Shown here: one piece after another, positions 1-10,000 of the stretch
Position numbering within the stretch: position 1 is the first letter of the stretch
How the letters are laid out: each line of letters opens with the position of its first letter
From: Penaeus vannamei
Lineage: Eukaryota; Arthropoda; Malacostraca; Decapoda; Penaeidae
Direction of reading: 5' to 3'
Assembly: GCF_042767895.1 (NCBI RefSeq)
Contig: NC_091558.1
Span: 16,965,516-16,975,515 of the forward strand
Length of the DNA: 10,000 nt
Notes under the pieces: generated by a model
Database searches by the model: none
What the model was told of the DNA's origin: nothing
What the model saw: the letters and a program-made list of their open reading frames with translations, nothing else
Position numbers and translations under genes: made by a program

Positions 1-1957
<1,957 letters not shown>

Positions 1958-1960
<3 letters not shown>

Positions 1961-2589
1961 TTGGCAACAATGGGTTATCGTATAATAGATATGTATTTGA
2001 CTACGGTTTAATTCAAGTACTTGCAATCAGATACCATTCTCGTCACACCGTCTGTACCATAACGTGATGTTATACAATAATCATCTCAAGTTATTTCATT
2101 TATACAACATAAAAGAAAAGAAGAAGAAAAAAGGCTAATTCACTGAGTAAAATATGTGAATAACCTAGCTTGGTTATAAAACAGATAATATTTGATTTTC
2201 CGATGCAAATTAAAATTTTCTCTTGCGATCGCGCATTAACACATGGAATTTTGAATATCAGCCTCTCTCTGTCTCTGTCTGTCTGTCTCTGGCCACGTGT
2301 CTGTATGGCTGTAAATAACAGATAAATGACAGCTGACATTGACCTGTGTCTCTTATGCTCATTATCGTGATTTGACTGAGAACAATTCGTTGTATATTTT
2401 GCGTAACAGTAAATTACGGTATTTTTTGTTAATATTGCCAACATCTCACGAAACGAACGTTGGCGATTCCATGAAGTTATGATGAATTTATGTGAACCAA
2501 ATTGTAGTACAACCAGATACTATGTGTCAGTTGTACACTATTGTATTGTAAAGGGACAATTTTACTTTTGCAACAACTTCAATAAACTA
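1958..2589. other. Intergenic sequence, no gene recognised
   Basis: AT-rich sequence without splice-flanked coding potential. A short CTCT/CTGT run at 2262-2290 is the only structure seen. The open frame on the minus strand across 2100-2444 has no recognisable domain and includes the translated CTGT run, so it is not called. Confidence 0.6.
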
Positions 2590-2850
2590 CGATAATAATA
2601 ATAATAATGATAATAATAATGATAATAGCAGTAGTAGTAGTAATAATAATAATGGTAATGATGCTAATAATGATAGTAATAATAATAATAACAAAATTAA
2701 TGACATTAATGGTGATCACCATCATCACCATCATAACATTAGTAACAATAAAAAAAAACAATAATGGTAATAATGATAATAAAAGTATTCATGTTAATGA
2801 TGACGATAATGATTGATTTTGATAATGATAATTATGATGATAGCTATCAT
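2590..2850. repeat. Degenerate AAT/GAT trinucleotide tract
   Basis: Runs of AAT, GAT, AGT and GGT triplets, degraded by substitutions, fill this stretch. The tract ends at a perfect 14-base palindrome, ATGATAGCTATCAT, at 2837-2850, close to the point where the repeat changes strand. Isoleucine-, asparagine- and aspartate-rich frames here are repeat translations. Confidence 0.93.
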
Positions 2851-2880
2851 AATTTTATCATTTTTATTTTTACTGTCATA

Positions 2881-3130
2881 AATGATTTATCTTTATCATC
2901 ATCATGATCATTATTATTATCATCATTGTTATTATCATCATCACATCATTATTGTTATTGGTGCTATCATGATAAAGAACATCATCATCACCATTGCAAT
3001 AATGATAATAATAATAATGATAAAAATTATTATAATATCTATTATTTATATCATCATCATCGTTATCATCATTGTTGATAATATTATTGCCATTCTTATC
3101 ATCATCCTTATCACCATTACTATCATCACT
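2881..3130. repeat. Degenerate ATC/ATT trinucleotide tract
   Basis: Runs of ATC, ATT and ACC triplets on the + strand. They are the reverse complement of the motif in 2590-2850, so the two tracts face each other across a roughly 30-base spacer. There is no coding evidence. Confidence 0.93.
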
Positions 3131-3592
3131 ATGAGTAGCTCTTCCTCCGTGCAATTATCATGCATAGGATGAAGAAGAAATGAACAGAGTAGCACGTTGT
3201 CACAACCTCGTGCATTTGTTTATTTCTTTCGTGAATATTTAATGATGCCAATTTACAGCTGAGGATCTTGAGGTAAGAGCTACGTGGGTCATGAAGATTT
3301 AATGAATTTGCTTTCAATAATTTGATGATTTCGGATCAAGCATACTGCAGCGGAAATTTTACTTTATAGTTTGTTTGTTTTTATGGTCATTTGTACAAAC
3401 GGAAAAACTTCGATGTTACGGTTGCTATATTTGGATATTGTACCCATGATTTAGTTCCATATTAAATTAAAAATATGGGTTTTCTGATCACTTTCATGTT
3501 TATGTAGCACGGCTAAATCTTGATAAGGAAAATAAAAAGAATCCTGTCTCGTAAAAAAGTAAATATTGGAACGGGAAAAATCCTTCGGTTCT
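3131..3592. other. Intergenic sequence, no gene recognised
   Basis: About 460 bases of unique-looking AT-rich sequence between two repeat blocks. I see no exon, RNA gene or regulatory element that I can defend. Confidence 0.6.
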
Positions 3593-3594
3593 GA

Positions 3595-3638
<44 letters not shown>

Positions 3639-3639
3639 A
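3593..3639. repeat. (GAAA)n tetranucleotide microsatellite
   Basis: About eleven uninterrupted GAAA units, ending in a short GAAGAAAA transition. It lies 17 bases upstream of a long poly-T. Confidence 0.97.
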
Positions 3640-3655
3640 GAAAACGCTACTAAAT

Positions 3656-3656
<1 letters not shown>

Positions 3657-3696
<40 letters not shown>
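3657..3696. repeat. Poly(T) tract of 40 bases
   Basis: Forty consecutive T residues. On the minus strand this would be a poly(A) tail followed by A-rich sequence, as retroposed copies leave, but I could not find a convincing target-site duplication or a recognisable element body next to it, so only the homopolymer is annotated. Confidence 0.97.
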
Positions 3697-3699
<3 letters not shown>

Positions 3700-3740
3700 C
3701 ATTTCATGTACAATGGCTTTTATATCGATAGTCTTCTTTT

Positions 3741-3766
3741 ATAACAACAATAACAACAACAACAAC

Positions 3767-3810
<44 letters not shown>

Positions 3811-3859
3811 TAACAATACTGAAAATAATAATAATAATGATAATAATAATAATAATAAT
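3741..3859. repeat. AAC/AAT trinucleotide tract
   Basis: AAC units pass into a long AAT run with a few GAT variants. Polyasparagine frames through it are repeat artefacts. Confidence 0.97.
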
Positions 3860-4140
3860 CGTCACGCCAAAGGCTTTCGATAGGCAACTATTCCCATTCA
3901 CTCATAAAAGAACAAGAAAATAAAAACAATGTCACAAAAAATAACCAAAGATCAATAAAGAAAAGAAAAGAAAAAAAAAAACACTCAGAAAAAGAGAATA
4001 AAAGATCACTAAATCACGAAACGTGTAACAAAAAATACTAAAGAAAACGGGAAAGTATTTCATTAATAGGGGAAACAGAGATAACTTATTAAGACCACCC
4101 CTTATCCATCCACAGTTTGGTCGCTGCTGAACAGAAGATA
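3860..4140. other. A-rich region upstream of the receptor gene
   Basis: Adenine-rich sequence preceding the first coding exon. The 5' untranslated region and promoter may lie here, but I see no clear TATA box or initiator and downstream element pair. A pyrimidine-containing stretch ending in CACAG at 4111-4115 could instead be a splice acceptor, in which case the transcript would start further upstream. The coding frame is closed by a stop at 4090-4092. Confidence 0.4.
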
Positions 4141-7935
<3,795 letters not shown>

Positions 7936-8195
7936 GTATGTGTGTGTGTGTATTTATTTGTGTGTGCGTGAGTCGTTGTGTCTATTTATGTTTGTGAAGG
8001 TACATTAATGTTTTTGTGTCTATTTATGTATATTTTTATTTGCATATATGTGTAAATGTAATTCTGTATTTGCATGCATATTTTTGTATTGTGTCAGCGT
8101 ATATGTATTTGCGTTTTTGCGCATGTATTTTGGTGAGTGTCTGTACATACCTGTGTGCATTTATGCTTATGTGTGTGCGTGTTCAACAACGTTTG
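7936..8195 (+). repeat. TG-rich degenerate minisatellite at the start of intron 6
   Basis: TGTG, TTTATGT and GCATATNTGTGT words recur with variation from the donor site to about 8195. No fixed period is clear. Frames rich in tyrosine, valine and cysteine through it are repeat translations. Confidence 0.7.
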
Positions 8196-8208
8196 GTCCC
8201 ATGTATAG

Positions 8209-8285
8209 ACCTGGCCCATAAACTTAGCTATGTTATTAACCCATTCCCGGAACCGAAGTCGCCAAAATGGGAAATGCTGTTCAAG
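8209..8285 (+). pseudogene. Possible displaced IR exon fragment (P-K-W motif)
   Basis: Inside intron 6 a short stretch of more balanced composition reads LSYVINPFPEPKSPKWEMLF in one frame and ends at a strong donor-like site, CAA|GTGAGT (8286). The motif P-x-P-x-x-P-K-W-x-x-L-F resembles the segment just before the first membrane helix in arthropod IRs. Problems: the nearest acceptor-like site (GTATAG, ending 8208) lacks a pyrimidine tract; the frame needs phase 1 entry whereas exon 6 leaves phase 0; and the segment should follow, not precede, the V-E-E-R-V-S-F exon. It may be a displaced exon, a leftover of a rearrangement, or chance. Confidence 0.3.
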
Positions 8286-8877
8286 TGAGTAATGGAACAA
8301 GCTGCACCTTATGAAAGTCTTAAGACCTCTAAAAGCAACTAGCGCGAAGAGACGACGATAAATCAAAGCCAAGACTAAAATTGCGGTTCATTCGGTTATA
8401 TACATAAAACATAATGGGAAATATCCCTTAAGAACCATTTATTATCTTTTTAATTGATTTATTATGTGGTTTCATTATTTGTTAATTTTTAGAAATGTAT
8501 ATAAAGCTGACCAGACAGTATTATATTTCGCTTTCTACTAGACATTTTCCGAAAGAAGAACAACAACAAACAAACAAACAAACAAATCTTGTTTGCCTTA
8601 CCTTTCAATTCGTCTTATTAACACGAATTAAAATCGTGGATCTATATCTCTACGTAGATTCTTATCCAGAGTGTCATAAACTAACATTCAAACATCCTTT
8701 ATTCACGAGAGAAGATATACTTTATATAATATCTTAAGTGAGGTGCAACACATAACAAGAATACTGTTAATTATGCAAGAAATAATATCACAGAACACTA
8801 TGTTATTCTTAGTTTTGATATTGTTGCTAGCTTTACGATTAAGTAAATCTCTGACTGAATTCTGTCTTTATCATTTT
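8286..8877 (+). other. Intron 6 interior, nothing recognised
   Basis: AT-rich sequence with a short AAAC run near 8566-8586. The open frames present have no recognisable motif and no convincing splice sites in phase 0. Confidence 0.6.
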
Positions 8878-9230
8878 CTTTATCATCATGCACATTCTTC
8901 TTCTTGTCTTCCACATCCTCCTCCTCCTCATCCACATCTCCCTCCACCCGATCTTCCACATTCTTCACATTTACATCCTCCTCCTCATCCACTTCCCTTT
9001 CCTTTTCTTCTTCATGATCTTCCACATCTTTCATATCGTCCTCCTCCTCATCCACTTCCTTTTCCTTCTCTTCTTCTTCATGATCCACATCTTTCATATC
9101 GTCGTCCTCCTCATCCACTTCCTCCCCCTCCTCCGCATCCACATCCTCCTCCTCATCATCCACAGCCTAATCCTACATCCTCCTCACCACCATCGCTATT
9201 TACGCAGAACCCCCCCCCTCCCCCATCTGG
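8878..9230 (+). repeat. CT-rich minisatellite, unit about 63-66 bases
   Basis: Words such as CTTCCACAT, CCTCCTCCTCATCCACTT and CTTTTCCTTCTCTTCTTC recur. A clear landmark, TCATATCGTC, is found at 9031 and again at 9094, a 63-base step, with a more diverged unit before it. The minus strand therefore reads as an aspartate/glutamate-rich frame (8798-9163), which I regard as an artefact. The last 20 bases are a C-run and polypyrimidine leading to the first exon-fragment copy. Confidence 0.85.
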
Positions 9231-9238
9231 ACCTCCAG

Positions 9239-9292
9239 GACGCAACCTGAGTGGAGGAGCGAGTGTCCTTCCTGGCCACGGTCTTCCACACC
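9239..9292 (+). pseudogene. IR exon 7 fragment, copy A (stop codon)
   Basis: After a strong pyrimidine tract and CCAG at 9235-9238, the phase-0 frame gives D-A-T-stop and then VEERVSFLATVFHT. This is the expected continuation of exon 6 in the IR family, except that the arginine codon is TGA (9248-9250). The similarity ends after H-T, where CT-rich repeat takes over. It retains the longest in-frame stretch of the five copies but cannot be read through if it is spliced to exon 6. Confidence 0.7.
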
Positions 9293-9406
9293 TCTTCCTC
9301 CCCCACCTCCAAATCCTCATTTAGCTCCTCATCACCAACCGCATTCCCTTCCTCCTCATCCACATCCACTTCCTCATCTGCAATTAGGGTAAGAATGCCT
9401 TTCCAA

Positions 9407-9450
9407 GTCACAACCCGATCAGAGGATCCACGGTCTTCCACAACGTCCTC
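9407..9450 (+). pseudogene. IR exon 7 fragment, copy B (internal deletion)
   Basis: The frame begins V-T-T-R-S-E-D, matching V-x-T-R-V-E-E, then jumps to CCACGGTCTTCCACAACGTC, the part that codes for the later A-T-V-F-H-N-V in copy E. About 18 bases between these parts are missing relative to the other copies. The preceding bases are CCAAG rather than CCAG. Confidence 0.6.
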
Positions 9451-9600
9451 CTCATCGTCATCCACATGCTCGTCTTCCTAAACATCCTCATCCACATTCC
9501 ACTCCCTCGTACATACAATCCTCCTCCTCCTCATCATCACCTACATCCTTTTCCACATCCACCTCGTCCTCCTCCTCCTATTTCCGGTCTGATCCTCCAG

Positions 9601-9713
9601 GTCACAACCCAAGTGGAGGAGCGAGTGTCCACACACCCTTCCTCCTCCTCCACATCCCTCTCCTCCTTCGCCACATCCTTCTCCTCCATTCTCCTTCACC
9701 TTATCACCGCCAG
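9601..9713 (+). repeat. 113-base array unit with exon 7 fragment, copy C
   Basis: The unit starts directly after CTCCAG with V-T-T-Q-V-E-E-R-V-S (9601-9630), then diverges into ACACACCC and a CT-rich tail ending CACCGCCAG. The tail has replaced the rest of the exon. The next unit is nearly identical, so this is one member of a young tandem array. Confidence 0.85.
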
Positions 9714-9828
9714 GTCGCAACCCGAGTGGAGGAGCGAGTGTCCACACACACCCTTCCTCCTCCTCCACATCCCTCTCCTCCTTCGCCACATCCTTCTCCT
9801 CCATTCTCCTTCACCTTATCACCGCCAG
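9714..9828 (+). repeat. 115-base array unit with exon 7 fragment, copy D
   Basis: The unit differs from the preceding one by two A-to-G changes in the exon part and one extra AC in the ACACAC run, which accounts for 115 against 113 bases. The exon part reads V-A-T-R-V-E-E-R-V-S (9714-9743), with the arginine codon CGA intact, and then loses similarity to the receptor. It ends again in CACCGCCAG. Confidence 0.88.
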
Positions 9829-9890
9829 GTCGCAACCCGAGTGGAGGAGCGGGTCATTCATGGCCACGGTCTTCCACAACGTCTTCCTCC
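9829..9890 (+). pseudogene. IR exon 7 fragment, copy E (2-base frameshift)
   Basis: The frame opens V-A-T-R-V-E-E-R-V (9829-9855), and the following bases would encode M-A-T-V-F-H-N-V-F in another frame (from 9860). Compared with copy A, only four bases lie between the last valine codon and the next shared codon instead of six, so two bases have been lost. This copy keeps more of the 3' part (F-H-N-V-F) than any other, but then passes into CT-rich repeat. Confidence 0.7.
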
Positions 9891-10000
9891 TCATCATCCA
9901 CATCCTCTTCCTCCTTTTCCACCACATGCTCCTCTTACTCAACTTCGTCATCCACACACCCTTCCTCCATTTCATCATCCATACACCCTTCCTCCTCCTC
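9891..10000 (+). repeat. CT-rich minisatellite continuing past the window edge
   Basis: TCATCATCCA, CCTCTTCC and ACACACCCTTCCTCC words continue to the last base, so the array is truncated by the window. No further V-E-E-R-V copy is visible before position 10000. Confidence 0.8.

Noticed and set aside
2100..2444. Minus-strand open frame of 114 codons
   Set aside because: No recognisable motif, includes the CTGT run, and no splice or promoter evidence.
3566..3883. Polyasparagine and polylysine open frame
   Set aside because: It consists of GAAA, poly-T and AAT repeats joined by chance; no unique coding segment.
8209..8285. Use of this segment as regular exon 7 directly after exon 6
   Set aside because: Exon 6 leaves phase 0 while the receptor-like frame here needs phase 1 entry; in phase 0 the segment reads unrelated sequence to a stop at the putative donor. 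It is kept only as a possible displaced fragment.
8798..9163. Minus-strand open frame of 121 codons rich in Asp and Glu (acidic protein)
   Set aside because: It is the translation of the CT-rich minisatellite. Composition follows the repeat unit, there is no non-repetitive domain, and the region lies in an intron of the + strand gene.
8743..9324. Proline/histidine-rich open frame of 193 codons on the + strand
   Set aside because: It is CT-rich minisatellite in another frame, and it ends in exon fragment copy A read out of the receptor frame.

Overview
The window looks like nuclear DNA from a crustacean, most probably a penaeid shrimp. Simple sequence repeats occupy several kilobases. Between them lies a single intron-containing gene on the + strand, whose spliced translation reads like a crustacean-type ionotropic receptor (IR, a divergent branch of the ionotropic glutamate receptors). 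The organism call rests on the repeat load plus the receptor family; no ribosomal or mitochondrial marker is present. Nothing bacterial or viral was recognised.

Layout. Positions 1-4140 hold no gene I can support. This stretch is AT-rich and is broken by a giant (TC)n/(AC)n/(AG)n compound microsatellite (1679-1957), a pair of trinucleotide tracts in opposite orientation (about 2590-2850 and 2881-3130), a (GAAA)n run beside a 40-base poly-T (3593-3696) and an AAC/AAT tract (3741-3859). From 4141 to 7935, six exons can be assembled whose intron phases agree at every junction: 4141-4216, 4383-4516, 5561-5689, 6623-6855, 7081(or 7090)-7218 and 7749-7935. Together they give 299 (or 296) codons: a candidate signal peptide, the IR extracellular N-terminal region, and the start of the S1 half of the ligand-binding domain. 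Introns 2 and 3 carry degenerate tetranucleotide repeats and about 750 bases of purine-rich and AT microsatellite.

The most interesting part is 7936-10000. In the crustacean IR family, as I remember it, the exon after the last good one should begin with a V-x-x-R-V-E-E-R-V-S-F motif. Here that motif appears five times (9239, 9407, 9601, 9714, 9829), each copy preceded by AG or AAG but each broken differently (stop codon, internal deletion, loss of the 3' part, 2-base frameshift). All lie inside a CT-rich minisatellite array that runs off the window edge. Two units of 113 and 115 bases are nearly identical, so the array has amplified recently. Upstream of this array, at about 8209-8285, is a second exon-like piece whose P-K-W motif resembles the segment before the first membrane helix, which would be out of order. 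The gene is therefore either a pseudogene whose exon was caught up in minisatellite expansion, or a working gene whose intact exon 7 lies beyond position 10000 behind an array of decoy copies.

The membrane helices, pore and S2 half of the receptor are not in the window.
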